Shown piece after piece: positions 50,992 through 59,478 of a stretch of DNA of 64,000 bases. Position 1 is the first letter of the stretch; every line of letters begins with the position of its first letter. The notes under the pieces are model-generated. The model had not been told where the DNA came from. It saw only the letters and a list, made by a program, of their open reading frames with translations, and did not search any database. Source of the stretch: Bradyrhizobium sp. AZCC 1610 (GTDB taxonomy: Bacteria; Pseudomonadota; Alphaproteobacteria; Rhizobiales; Xanthobacteraceae); contig NZ_JAZHRR010000001.1 in the NCBI RefSeq assembly GCF_036924515.1, positions 6,171,001-6,235,000 on the forward strand, given 5' to 3'. The position numbers were made by a program, and so were the translations under genes.

Positions 50992-51918
50992 TTAGCGATC
51001 GAGAAATTCGACCAGCTTGGGAATCACCTGATCAGGCGCCTCCTCCATCAGCCAATGTCCCCGTCCCTTCACCAGCACGCCCTCGACGTTAGTCGCGACC
51101 ATCTTGCCTTGCTCGATCAGGAACGGACCGCCGGCTTTCTCGCCTGATAGCACCAGCATAGGCATCGCCAATTTGGTCCTCGCAAGGTCGGCAAACTCGA
51201 TGGCGTCCTGCGGGAATGCGCGGAAGACCTCCATCCCGGCCTTCATGTTGCCGGGCCTGGCATACTCCCTGGCATAGAATTCACGGTCGGCCTCCGGCAC
51301 GGATTTCGTGGCATCGGCGGCAAAATCGTTCCAGAAATGTTCGAGATAAATGCGCTCGCGGCCGGTGACCAGCGCAAGCGGCGTCTTGCCGAAGAAGTGG
51401 AAGTGCCAGAGATCGCGCAGCAGAAAGACATTATTCCATTCGCCAACGCCGGGCAGAAACGCTTCCATCAGCACGATCCGGTCGACTTCGCTCGCATACT
51501 GCGCCGCATAGGCGTAGGCGACCATCAGTCCGATATCATGACCGACCAGCCGGATACGGTCGTATTTGAGGCTTTTCACCAATGCGTGGATGTCTTGCGC
51601 CATCGCCTTCTTGGTATATCCGCCCTCCGGCGCCGACGACTGGCCGAAGCCGCGCAGATCGGGTGCGATCACGGTGTGCTTGTCGGAAAGTTTTGCGATC
51701 AGCGGCCGCCACATATGGCTGGTTTCGGCAAAACCGTGCAGCAGCACGACGGGATCGCCCTTGCCGGCAACCAGATAGTGCAGTCTGACACCGTTGACGT
51801 CGGCAAACTTGCTCTGAGGCGCCTGCGCGAGCGAACCGCTCGAAGGAATCAATGCGACCGATATTGCCACCCACATGCTCGACGCGATGGCGCGCAGCGT
51901 TCTCGGTACACATTGCAT
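50992..51918 (-). CDS. Secreted alpha/beta hydrolase, epoxide-hydrolase/dehalogenase-like
   Basis: The product is 308 aa with a signal peptide (MWVAISVALIPSSGSLAQ region). The hydrolase core has VVLLHGFAETSHMW, the nucleophile elbow LVGHDIGLMVAYAYA where Asp replaces Ser as in epoxide hydrolases and haloalkane dehalogenases, and the base in KGRGHWLMEEAP. GAGGAATC precedes the ATG at 51918; the frame is open to 52032. The substrate is unknown. Confidence 0.9.
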   Translation of the reverse strand: MQCVPRTLRAIASSMWVAISVALIPSSGSLAQAPQSKFADVNGVRLHYLVAGKGDPVVLLHGFAETSHMWRPLIAKLSDKHTVIAPDLRGFGQSSAPEGGYTKKAMAQDIHALVKSLKYDRIRLVGHDIGLMVAYAYAAQYASEVDRIVLMEAFLPGVGEWNNVFLLRDLWHFHFFGKTPLALVTGRERIYLEHFWNDFAADATKSVPEADREFYAREYARPGNMKAGMEVFRAFPQDAIEFADLARTKLAMPMLVLSGEKAGGPFLIEQGKMVATNVEGVLVKGRGHWLMEEAPDQVIPKLVEFLDR

Positions 51919-51950
51919 GTGAGATTCCTCATTCTTCGTTGAAAGAGGAA

Positions 51951-52170
51951 TCAGTAGTAGCGCGGTATCGGTCCGTTGTGTGGAGTTTTTCGGTGTGACA
52001 GGTCGAACAGTACTTCGTCGACATAGCACCAACCCCAGCCTTCCGGCGGATCGTAGCCTTCGATCACGGGATGGCCGGTGTTGTGGAAATGCGCGGTGGC
52101 GTGCTTGTTCGGGGAATCGTCGCAGCCCAGCGCACTCGGCGTCACCGTTTGAATGCCGGCGATGTCCCTA
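51951..52170 (-). pseudogene. Remnant of a UBP-type zinc-finger protein
   Basis: The frame reads DIAGIQTVTPSALGC, then DDSPNKHATAHFHNTGHPVI, EGYDPPEGWGWCYVDEVLFD and a normal end GPIPRYY. Intact relatives have about 24 more residues between SALGC and DDSPNK, with most of the zinc ligands, and an N-terminal MxxxCSH. Both are missing, and no ATG is found; the 5' end runs into the flavoprotein stop at 52168. A deleted gene, though the tail may still be translated from a GTG. Confidence 0.72.
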
Positions 52171-53874
52171 GAGCGACGGCTTCATGGCATCGGCCAGATA
52201 GCCATGCAGCGCCGCCACCACCTGCGCGCCCTCGCCGATTGCGCCGCCGACGCGCTTGACCGAGCCGGAACGCACGTCGCCGACCGCGAACACGCCGGGC
52301 ACCGAGGTTTCCAGCGGCGGCACCGGGCGGCCGTGATTCTGCTCGGACTGCGCCCCCGTCACCACGAAGCCGGCCCGGTCGAGCGTCACGCCGCAGCCGT
52401 CCAGCCAACGCGTCGCCGGATCGGCGCCGACGAAAAGAAACAGGTTACGAACATCGAAACTGTGCTGCTCGGGCGCCAGCCGGCTCTTCCAGCGCACGCT
52501 TTCGAGCGATCCATCCCCGCCGCCTTCGACCGCAATCACCTCGGCGTTGAATATCAGTTCGATGTTGGGCGCCGCTTCGATGCGCTCGATCAGATAGCGC
52601 GACATGCTGGCCCCCAGCCCGCCGCCGCGGATGATCATGTAGACCTTGCGCGCATGGCCGGACAGAAACACCGCGGCCTGCCCTGCGGAATTGCCGCCGC
52701 CGACCAATACGACGTCCTGACCGACGCACAGCTTGGCCTCGATCGGCGAAGCCCAGTACCAGACGCCGCGGCCTTCGTAGGCGTCGAGATTTTCGATCTC
52801 GGGCCGCCGGTAACGTGCCCCGCTCGCCACCACGATGGCTTTGGCGCGCAACGACTGCCCGCATTCGGTGGCCAGCGCGAACACGCCGTCGCGCTGCGAG
52901 CAATCCAACGACCGGATCGAAACCGGAATCAGCATCTCGGCGCCGAATTTCTGCGCCTGATTGTAGGCGCGCCCCGCGAGCGCCTGGCCCGAGATGCCGG
53001 TCGGAAAGCCCAGATAGTTTTCGATGCGTGCGCTGGCGCCGGCCTGCCCGCCGAACGCCCGCGCGTCGAATACCGCCACCGACAATCCTTCGGACGCGGC
53101 ATAGACCGCGGTGGCGAGACCGGCGGGACCGCTGCCGACCACCGCGACGTCATAGAGCTTCTCATGCGCATGGTTGGTGATCATGCCCACCGCCAGCGCC
53201 AGCGAGGTCTCCGACGGATTGCGCAGCACGGTACCGTCAGGACAAACCACCAGCGGCAGATCGGCGCGCGAGGCCGAATAGCGCGCGACGAGATCGGCGG
53301 CGTCCTTGTCGGTTGCGGGATCGAGCACGTGGTGCGGCTGGCCGTTGCGCGCCAGGAAATTCTGCAGCCGCGCCGTGTCGCCGAGCGAAGCCGGGCCGAT
53401 CAGCACCGGGCCGCCGACGCCGCCCTGGATCAGGCTGACCCGGCGCAGGATCAGCGCGCGCATGATGCGCTCGCCCAGTTCGGCTTCCGCGACCAGAAGC
53501 GCGCGCAATTGGTCCGACGGAATTAGCAGCGTTTCGACATCGCCCTCGGCATGGCCGTCGACCAGCGCGACGCGGCCGGAAAGCTGGCCGATCTCGGCCA
53601 GAAATTGTGCCGGGCCCTGGTCGATGACCGGGGTGACATGGCCGAGGCCATCGCGCTGGGTGATCGCGACTGTGCCGGACAGCACCACGAACATGCCGGG
53701 GCCTACCTTGCCGGTCTCAAACAGCGCTTCGCCGTGCTTGTAGGCGCGCAACTCCCCAAAACGGCGCATGCGCGCGATTTCGTGATGGGTAAGCGCCGGG
53801 AATGTTTGTTCGTAACGTGGAAACGCGGTGGAAGTCGCGCCGGTCGCCGGACCGGCCGTGATGTCTGCACTCAT
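52168..53874 (-). CDS. cNMP-binding, thioredoxin-reductase-like flavoprotein without CxxC
   Basis: The product is 568 aa. Residues about 20-140 are a cyclic-nucleotide-binding domain (HGEALFETGKVGPGMFVVLS). Residues about 155-220 form a thioredoxin/glutaredoxin-like linker. From 240 follows a TrxR-type FAD/NAD module with VVGSGPAGLATAVY (Gly247, 249, 252) and VLVGGGNSAGQAAVFL; the end is GVFAVGDVRSGSVKRVGGAI. The redox CxxC of thioredoxin reductase is absent; the site reads VWYWASPIEA. This type therefore does not reduce thioredoxin by the usual route. It is followed by the decayed UBP zinc finger, its usual partner. Confidence 0.92.
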   Translation of the reverse strand: MSADITAGPATGATSTAFPRYEQTFPALTHHEIARMRRFGELRAYKHGEALFETGKVGPGMFVVLSGTVAITQRDGLGHVTPVIDQGPAQFLAEIGQLSGRVALVDGHAEGDVETLLIPSDQLRALLVAEAELGERIMRALILRRVSLIQGGVGGPVLIGPASLGDTARLQNFLARNGQPHHVLDPATDKDAADLVARYSASRADLPLVVCPDGTVLRNPSETSLALAVGMITNHAHEKLYDVAVVGSGPAGLATAVYAASEGLSVAVFDARAFGGQAGASARIENYLGFPTGISGQALAGRAYNQAQKFGAEMLIPVSIRSLDCSQRDGVFALATECGQSLRAKAIVVASGARYRRPEIENLDAYEGRGVWYWASPIEAKLCVGQDVVLVGGGNSAGQAAVFLSGHARKVYMIIRGGGLGASMSRYLIERIEAAPNIELIFNAEVIAVEGGGDGSLESVRWKSRLAPEQHSFDVRNLFLFVGADPATRWLDGCGVTLDRAGFVVTGAQSEQNHGRPVPPLETSVPGVFAVGDVRSGSVKRVGGAIGEGAQVVAALHGYLADAMKPSL

Positions 53875-53955
53875 TGTCGCTGCCTAAAAAAGAAACAGAA
53901 CCGTGCAGAGAGCGAGCCATGCCGCCCGGCGAGCGAAATTTCTTTACGCTACTGG

Positions 53956-54150
53956 CTAAGGCTTTTCTCCGCTGGCGTCATCTAGGCACGCGTCGGCGCT
54001 TTCGGAAGATGCACCGGCATCGCTGCGCCCGCGGGCCTGCGATTTCCGCCGCTTGAGATTTTCACGCAAGGCCAGCTTCAGCCGGCCCCGTCGCGAATCC
54101 TTCACGTCCGCGCCGGTCTTTCCCGCAGCCTTATCTTCATCGCCCTTCAT
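53956..54150 (-). CDS. Small charged hypothetical protein, 64 aa
   Basis: The product begins MKGDEDKAAGKTGADVKDSR, then RGRLKLALRENLKRRKSQAR, and is acidic at the end. The central RRGRLKLALRENLKRRKSQ recurs, from memory, in short Bradyrhizobium proteins. It is likely disordered except for a basic helix and could bind nucleic acid. A weak GGCGGA lies before the ATG. Confidence 0.6.
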   Translation of the reverse strand: MKGDEDKAAGKTGADVKDSRRGRLKLALRENLKRRKSQARGRSDAGASSESADACLDDASGEKP

Positions 54151-54525
54151 CGTCAGTCCGCCGAATATTCCCTGGTTGAGCCAGCCGCCACGCCGCCCGC
54201 AACGCTGCTATCAGAACAAAGTGGGTTTAGCCGCCCCTCGCCGCAATGACCCGCACTGCCGCCGCAAGGCCATGCGAGGTCATGATTCGGCGCCTCGGGC
54301 GCCGGCCAAGCATGGTTGGGAACCGGATCGGCCTTGGGAGTTTCCTTGGGAGTTTCCTTGGCGGTTGACCGCTTTGAAGGAGCTTGTCGGCAACAAGCGC
54401 CGGTTTTTGACGATTTTGGGCCCTTTCCGGCCCGCCCGCGTGCTTGCGCCAGAGGGGCCCTTGTGGCAAGAACCGGCCGCCTAGTGGGCGGCCATTTGGG
54501 CCGATTCCCCCAATATACCGGGCAT
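54151..54525. other. Gene-free stretch before tRNA-Thr
   Basis: About 375 bp. It holds a short tandem repeat, TTGGGAGTTTCC twice in a row (about 54336-54360). It should also contain the tRNA-Thr promoter. No gene is convincing. Confidence 0.45.
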
Positions 54526-54600
54526 GCTGCCGTAGCTCAGTGGTAGAGCACTCCATTGGTAATGGAGAGGTCGACAGTTCAATCCTGTCTGGCAGCACCA
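54526..54600 (+). tRNA. tRNA-Thr (GGT)
   Basis: GCTGCCGTAGCTCAGTGGTA starts the gene; the anticodon stem-loop is CTCCA-TTGGTAA-TGGAG with anticodon GGT; the T arm is ACAGTTCAATCCTGT; the acceptor GGCAGC pairs the 5' end and CCA is encoded (54598-54600). Confidence 0.97.
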
Positions 54601-54684
54601 TCCCCTTTCAATGACATTGCCTGCCTCAATTGGGGAAACCGACCCAGGATCGCGATCATTCCACGATGATCGGCAGGCGTTTGT

Positions 54685-55725
54685 TCACGGCGCAAGCGCG
54701 ATGCCGCGGAACGCCCTGACCAGCGGCCCCTCCAGCTTGCCCTCCATGCCGCAGAGGATCTGGTAGGCGTCCTGCCGGGACATTGGCGGCCTGTAGGGCC
54801 TCGACTCGACCAGCGCGGCAAAGATATCCGCGATCGTCAGCAATCTGACCAGATCGGAAATCTGCGAGCCCGCCAGTCCATCCGGGTAGCCGGTGCCATC
54901 AAGATATTCGTGATGATGCCTCACGCCATCCAGAATTTCCGGACTGATGCCCGATACGCCCTTCAACAAATCATATCCGATCACGGGATGACGCCTGATG
55001 ATCTCCTCCTCCTCGGGATCGAGGCGTCCCGGCTTGTCCAGGATCGCGAGAGGAATGCGCGCCTTCCCGATGTCGTGGAGGGTCGCCGCCATTCCGAGCC
55101 GCGATATGTCCCCGTTGGAGAATCCGATATCCAGCCCAAAGGCGACCGCAACACCTGTTACAAGCAGGCAGTGCTGAAACGTACCCTCGTGATAGCGACG
55201 CACCTCGTCGAGCCATGCCGTAAGCCCGTCCTGTCCGACGCGGCTGATGATCCTCGACGTCGCACGCTGTGCGTCGACAAGCCTCAGTGGCTTGCCACGG
55301 CGCACATTCGAAAACATCGAGGCGAAGGCTGCCACACCTTCGTCCATCTTCGGCGCCGGATCCGCAGCGTTATCTTCCGCGGCCGCTTCCGCCTCTTCGA
55401 TCTGCGCGACCTTGAGAATGGCTTCCTTGGGGCGTGAAATGACCGCGGTCGCGCCGAGCGCATGGGCCTGCGCAACCATCGAACGGGAGAGATTGTGAAC
55501 CACGAACAGCTTCTCGGGAATGCCGGCAAGCTGTTGCAAAATGAACCTGAGCTGATCGACGCGAGTCATCTGCCGCAGGTCGATGTCGACCATCAGCACG
55601 CCATGCGACCTGATCCCGGTGCCGTCGCCGCCCAGCACCCAGGGAAGCACGGCGTGTTGCGGTTCGAGCATCGCGCGAATCGCCGGCAACTTCGTCGGTT
55701 CGTCTGTCACAAAATAGACGAGCAT
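54685..55725 (-). CDS. HD-GYP-domain cyclic di-GMP phosphodiesterase
   Basis: The product is 346 aa. An N-terminal receiver-like domain (about 1-110, VLMVDIDLRQMTRVDQLRFI) precedes an HD-GYP domain at about 175-340. The metal ligands are His185 (FQHCLLV), His217-Asp218 (TLHDIGK), His246 (IIRRHPVIGYD), His270/271 (RHHHEYLDGTGYPDGL) and Asp300 (TIADIFAAL). The GYP motif is intact (GTGYP). It should degrade c-di-GMP and lower its level. It lies alone, just after tRNA-Thr. Confidence 0.93.
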   Translation of the reverse strand: MLVYFVTDEPTKLPAIRAMLEPQHAVLPWVLGGDGTGIRSHGVLMVDIDLRQMTRVDQLRFILQQLAGIPEKLFVVHNLSRSMVAQAHALGATAVISRPKEAILKVAQIEEAEAAAEDNAADPAPKMDEGVAAFASMFSNVRRGKPLRLVDAQRATSRIISRVGQDGLTAWLDEVRRYHEGTFQHCLLVTGVAVAFGLDIGFSNGDISRLGMAATLHDIGKARIPLAILDKPGRLDPEEEEIIRRHPVIGYDLLKGVSGISPEILDGVRHHHEYLDGTGYPDGLAGSQISDLVRLLTIADIFAALVESRPYRPPMSRQDAYQILCGMEGKLEGPLVRAFRGIALAP

Positions 55726-55983
55726 CCCAAGACTTCCGTACGCCGTAACAGTGAGGTGGCTGCCCTTTAAAATTGAAGCACTAAAAAGAAAGAAAATGAA
55801 CTATCTTGCCGGTGGTTCCGGACGACCGGGCCCCACACTTTGTGCCATCGGCATCTCAAACACTTAATCAACATCAGACTTGGCTACCTTGCCGTTAAGC
55901 TTCCACCTCGTATAACTACGTACCTCAAACAGGTGAGCACGTCGGTCGACTACCGAAGGACCATCAGATCGGGGGCATCGTCA

Positions 55984-57006
55984 GTGAATGATCTCCTGTC
56001 GTCCCGAAGCCAGCCGGGAACCGAGAGATTGACGTTGCGCGCTTTGATCTCGATCGGCTGCCTGTTCGCCGCCGTCCCGGCGTTCGCGCAGGCCGATCTC
56101 GCTGGTGCTACGACCAAACTCACGCTGCAGGTCGCGACCGCCATGCTCGGCGAAAAATGCCGCCGCATCGAAGCGCCAGATCCGGCGTCGCTTGCTTCGG
56201 TATCACTGCACCGGACCTTCCACGATGATTTCGACACCCATCCGCTGCTGGATGGAAGGTGGGCGTCACACTACGCCGGCGGCGCCGCCTGGCCGGAAGC
56301 GCGCTATTGGGGCGGCGAAGGCTCCGACTTCAGGCGCAAAACCAGTTATAACGGCGAGCAGCAGATCTATGTCGATCCGCGCTATGGCGGGCGGGAAACA
56401 ACGCCGCTCGGCCTCGATCCGTTCAAGGTCAGCGACGGCATTCTCTCGATTACAGCCAGCCGCACCCCGCCGTCACTAAAGACCGTGCTGTTCAACAACG
56501 AATATATCTCGGGCATCCTGACGACCCAGAGCCGGTTTTCCCAGAAGTACGGATACTTCGAAATCCGCGCCAAGATACCGGTCGGCATCGGCGTGTGGCC
56601 GGCGTTCTGGATGCTCGCCGATGACGGCGGCTGGCCGCCGGAAGTCGACATCATGGAGGGCCGCGGGCAACGGCCGGGCGACATCGTGATGACGACGCAT
56701 TGGCGGATACCGGACACGCAGCGCGTGGAACGCTGCGGGTTTGACTTCAGGGTACCGGACGCCCCGACCGCCTACCACGACTACGGCGTGCTGTGGCAGC
56801 CGGATCGCATCACCTATTTCATCGACCGCCGGCCGGTCTCCGAGATCAAGGTCCCCATCGGCTTCGGCGAGCCCATGTATATGATCGTTAACCTCGCCAT
56901 GGGCTCGAAGACTTTCGAGGGCGTGGGGTTCGTCGATGGCGAGTCGCCCGCGACCGTCGCCTTCGAGATCGACAGGATATCCGCCTACCAGATCGACGAA
57001 CGCTGA
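55984..57006 (+). CDS. Secreted glycoside hydrolase family 16 (beta-glucanase)
   Basis: The product is about 340 aa from a GTG at 55984; no ATG is available in the open frame, which begins at 55840. The signal peptide (TLRALISIGCLFAAVPAFAQ) fits this start. The catalytic GH16 motif is WPPEVDIMEGRG with Glu220 and Glu225 flanking Asp222. YFEIRAKIPVGIGVWPAFWM and VLWQPDRITYFIDRRPVSEI are typical. It should cleave beta-1,3 or mixed beta-glucans. It lies 6 bp before a GH1 beta-glucosidase, so the pair would break a glucan to glucose. Confidence 0.9.
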   Translation: MNDLLSSRSQPGTERLTLRALISIGCLFAAVPAFAQADLAGATTKLTLQVATAMLGEKCRRIEAPDPASLASVSLHRTFHDDFDTHPLLDGRWASHYAGGAAWPEARYWGGEGSDFRRKTSYNGEQQIYVDPRYGGRETTPLGLDPFKVSDGILSITASRTPPSLKTVLFNNEYISGILTTQSRFSQKYGYFEIRAKIPVGIGVWPAFWMLADDGGWPPEVDIMEGRGQRPGDIVMTTHWRIPDTQRVERCGFDFRVPDAPTAYHDYGVLWQPDRITYFIDRRPVSEIKVPIGFGEPMYMIVNLAMGSKTFEGVGFVDGESPATVAFEIDRISAYQIDER

Positions 57007-57012
57007 CCGGAG

Positions 57013-58482
57013 ATGACGATGTTCGGAAAATTCTCGCGCCGGCATTTTGCAAAGCTTGCAGGCTTGTCTGCGCTCGGAGTGGCGGCGGGATCGGCTGACG
57101 CCGCGGCCCAAGCGACGGCCGAACGTCCTGCGCCGGCGAGTTTTCCGAAAGACTTCGTGTGGGGCACCGCCACGTCGGCCTATCAGATCGAGGGCGCGGT
57201 GAACGAAGACGGTCGCGGCCGCTCGATCTGGGATACGTTTGCCCACACGCCCGGCAAGATCGAGGACGGCACGACCGGGGATCGCGCCAACGAACACTAC
57301 CACCGCCACAAGGAAGACATCGGCCTGATCCGCGAACTCGGCGCCAAGGCCTACCGGTTTTCGATCGCGTGGCCGCGGGTGTTTCCGGAAGGAACGGGTA
57401 AGCCGAACCCCAAGGGGCTCGACTTCTACGACCGCCTCATCGACGAACTGCTCAGGCACGGCATCGAGCCATACGCGACGCTCTATCACTGGGATCTGCC
57501 GCAGGCGCTCGAGGACAAAATGGGTGGCTGGCGATCCAGCGAAACGTCGAAAGCATTCGGGGATTATGCCGGCCACGTGGCGGCGCGTATCAGTGATCGC
57601 GTCAGGTCGATCTTCACGATCAACGAAGCCGGAAGGTTCGTGAATTTCGGCTATGGATGGGGCATCGATGCCCCCGGCCTCAAACTGCCGGACGCCGACG
57701 TCAACCAGGTCCGCCACCATGTGGCCCTGGCGCACGGCCTCGCCGTGCAGGCGATCCGCGCGCATGGGCGCGCGGGCACCAAGGTGGGTCCGGCCGAAAA
57801 CATCGCGGCCTGCGTGCCGGCGTTCGACACGCCGGAAAACGTTCGCGCCGCCGAGATCGCGACGCGCGAACTGAACTCGGGCTTCCTCGGCGTCATCCTG
57901 GAAGGCAAATACACCGACGGGTTTCTTCGGTTCGCAGGCCCGGCCGCGCCGAAATTCACCGCCGACGAACTCAAGATCATTTCGCAGCCGAACGATTTCG
58001 TCGGCCTCAACATCTACGCGCCGCAATTCTACATCGCCGCTTCCGACAAGCCGCCGGGCTGGAGCGTGCTGCCCTTCCCCGCCTCGTTCCCGCACATGAA
58101 TTCCGACTGGCTCAGGGTCGGCCCCGAGACGATCTACTGGGCGCCGCGTCTGGCGGCAAAAGTCTGGAACATCGAGACGATCTACATCAGCGAGAACGGC
58201 ACCTCGTCGGAAGACAAGCTTCGCGCCGACGGCCAGGTCTACGACCTCGATCGCATCATGTACCTGCGCAATTATCTCAGGCAGTTGCAGCGCGCGACGT
58301 CGGAGGGGGTGCCGGTCCGCGGCTATTTCCTCTGGAGCCTGATGGACAATTTCGAATGGATCTACGGCTTCGAAAAGCGCTTCGGGATCTACCATGTCGA
58401 CTTCGGGACGCAGCGCCGGACGCCAAAGCTCAGCGCAGCCTTCTATCGCGACGTGGTGGCGCGGAATGCGATCGGCGTCTGA
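57013..58482 (+). CDS. Tat-exported GH1 beta-glucosidase
   Basis: The product is 489 aa. The N-terminus carries a Tat-type signal (FSRRHFAKLAGLSALGVAAG). The GH1 domain begins FPKDFVWGTATSAYQIEGAV. The acid/base motif is FTINEAGRF (Glu205), where the usual Pro of NEP is Ala; the nucleophile is in IYISENGTSS; the end has GYFLWSLMDNFEWIYGFEKR. A second ATG at 57019 has better spacing from CGGAG and may be the true start. It completes glucan breakdown with the GH16 enzyme upstream. A hairpin with a T run follows at 58491. Confidence 0.94.
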   Translation: MTMFGKFSRRHFAKLAGLSALGVAAGSADAAAQATAERPAPASFPKDFVWGTATSAYQIEGAVNEDGRGRSIWDTFAHTPGKIEDGTTGDRANEHYHRHKEDIGLIRELGAKAYRFSIAWPRVFPEGTGKPNPKGLDFYDRLIDELLRHGIEPYATLYHWDLPQALEDKMGGWRSSETSKAFGDYAGHVAARISDRVRSIFTINEAGRFVNFGYGWGIDAPGLKLPDADVNQVRHHVALAHGLAVQAIRAHGRAGTKVGPAENIAACVPAFDTPENVRAAEIATRELNSGFLGVILEGKYTDGFLRFAGPAAPKFTADELKIISQPNDFVGLNIYAPQFYIAASDKPPGWSVLPFPASFPHMNSDWLRVGPETIYWAPRLAAKVWNIETIYISENGTSSEDKLRADGQVYDLDRIMYLRNYLRQLQRATSEGVPVRGYFLWSLMDNFEWIYGFEKRFGIYHVDFGTQRRTPKLSAAFYRDVVARNAIGV

Positions 58483-58490
58483 ACGCCGCT

Positions 58491-58541
58491 AGATCATGAT
58501 GCGATTGAGCAGAATCGCATCATGATCTCATCTCCTTTTTT
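58491..58541 (+). terminator. 16-bp perfect hairpin followed by a T run
   Basis: AGATCATGATGCGATT (58491-58506) and AATCGCATCATGATCT (58513-58528) are exact reverse complements around a 6-base loop. CTCATCTCC-type sequence and TTTTTT follow. It can end the GH16-GH1 transcript and belongs to the intergenic repeat that continues at 58543. Confidence 0.7.
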
Positions 58542-58542
58542 G

Positions 58543-58610
58543 AGCATGATCTTTTCGGAAAACCGGTTTCCACTTTGCGCTAACGCGGCCCTTCGGGTCC
58601 GGATCATGCT
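58543..58610. repeat. Rhizobial palindromic repeat (AGCATGATC...GATCATGCT)
   Basis: AGCATGATC (58543-58551) and GATCATGCT (58602-58610) flank TTTTCGGAAAACCGGTTTCC. Same type as 45277-45321. It reaches the stop codon of the next gene. Confidence 0.7.
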
Positions 58611-58839
58611 AGTACCGCGCGGCTTGCCGCACCGACGAGACCTCGGGGACAGAGCGCTGCTTGCCGTCGATTGCCACAGTCGCGGCCGGTTCCTGCGCGA
58701 GCTTGCGCGATGATTCGTGACCGACGAATATGCCTGCCGCGGTGAGCAGCAGCACGACGTAAAGAGCGAACATGCCGCCAACCCATTTCCAGTAGATCCG
58801 GCGGGCGTCGGGGGTAAGGCTTTCGAGTAATCGGCGCAT
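58609..58839 (-). CDS. Small single-span membrane protein
   Basis: The product is 76 aa. GAGGAGGC precedes the ATG at 58839. A short basic N-terminus (MRRLLESLTPDARRIYWKWV) leads to one membrane segment (GGMFALYVVLLLTAAGIFVG) and a periplasmic tail. No family is recognised. The frame is open to 59112 but overlaps the divergent HTH gene, so the short form is preferred. Confidence 0.78.
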   Translation of the reverse strand: MRRLLESLTPDARRIYWKWVGGMFALYVVLLLTAAGIFVGHESSRKLAQEPAATVAIDGKQRSVPEVSSVRQAARY

Positions 58840-58936
58840 GACAGCCTCCTCGGCTAACCAATGCGCTGCGTATACGCCGCAAGCCACACCCGGTGTGTGA
58901 CGTACTTCACAGATGCCAGTTTGACATGGAGAACCC

Positions 58937-59257
58937 GTGACCGGAGCGGAATTGAAGAAACTTCGCGCGCATCTCGGTGAGGCCATCGGCCAGCCGCTGT
59001 CGGTGGCCGACATGGCCAAACTCTGCGGGCTGCCGGCTTCCGACGGCGCCGACACCATTCGCAAATGGGAGGTCACCGGCCCGACCGGGCCTGTGGCGGA
59101 GCTGCTGCGCATCCTGGCGATGGCCAGCGACCACTATCCGATCCTCGATATGTTCAACGTGTTCGACCGCCACGACGTCCCGGTGAAAGACCGCCCGGCC
59201 CGCCGGCAGGCCTTCCGCGAACAGATGCGCAGCGACGTGCGGCGCCGCATTGGTTAA
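58937..59257 (+). CDS. Small helix-turn-helix protein
   Basis: The product is 106 aa from GTG at 58937 with GGAGAA upstream. TGAELKKLRAHLGEAIGQPL and SVADMAKLCGLPASDGADTI form an XRE-like HTH, followed by RKWEVTGPTGPVAELLRILA. The C-terminus is basic (RPARRQAFREQMRSDVRRRI). Probably a DNA-binding regulator; no operator is evident. Confidence 0.75.
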   Translation: MTGAELKKLRAHLGEAIGQPLSVADMAKLCGLPASDGADTIRKWEVTGPTGPVAELLRILAMASDHYPILDMFNVFDRHDVPVKDRPARRQAFREQMRSDVRRRIG

Positions 59258-59478
59258 GCAAAGCTTGCCGGGAGGCTTCGCGGACTTCGAAAATTAAGCC
59301 TTTCCTTACCTTTGATTAGGCCCTCGTTAAGTACAAAAAATGTTTGTCCGCCAATGGGTTGGGTTACAGCCCGCTGTCACCTCGGAGTGACAGCATTTTA
59401 GATAAAAGCTGTCTATGTGCGTGGCCATGGATGGCGCCCGCACGGGGTGTCGCCGAACGGTTTTCGGAGACAGCAAAC

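Noticed and set aside
54336..54360. Short tandem repeat of TTGGGAGTTTCC as a CRISPR start
   Set aside because: Only two copies directly adjacent, with no spacers and no cas genes. I saw no CRISPR array anywhere in the window.
54227..54601. A 124-codon frame starting within the end of tRNA-Thr
   Set aside because: Its N-terminus is the antisense of the tRNA; no ribosome site or domain.
56476..58395. A 639-codon antisense frame across the GH16-GH1 genes
   Set aside because: Both sense genes have complete catalytic motifs; the antisense product is Arg/Val/Asp-rich without features.
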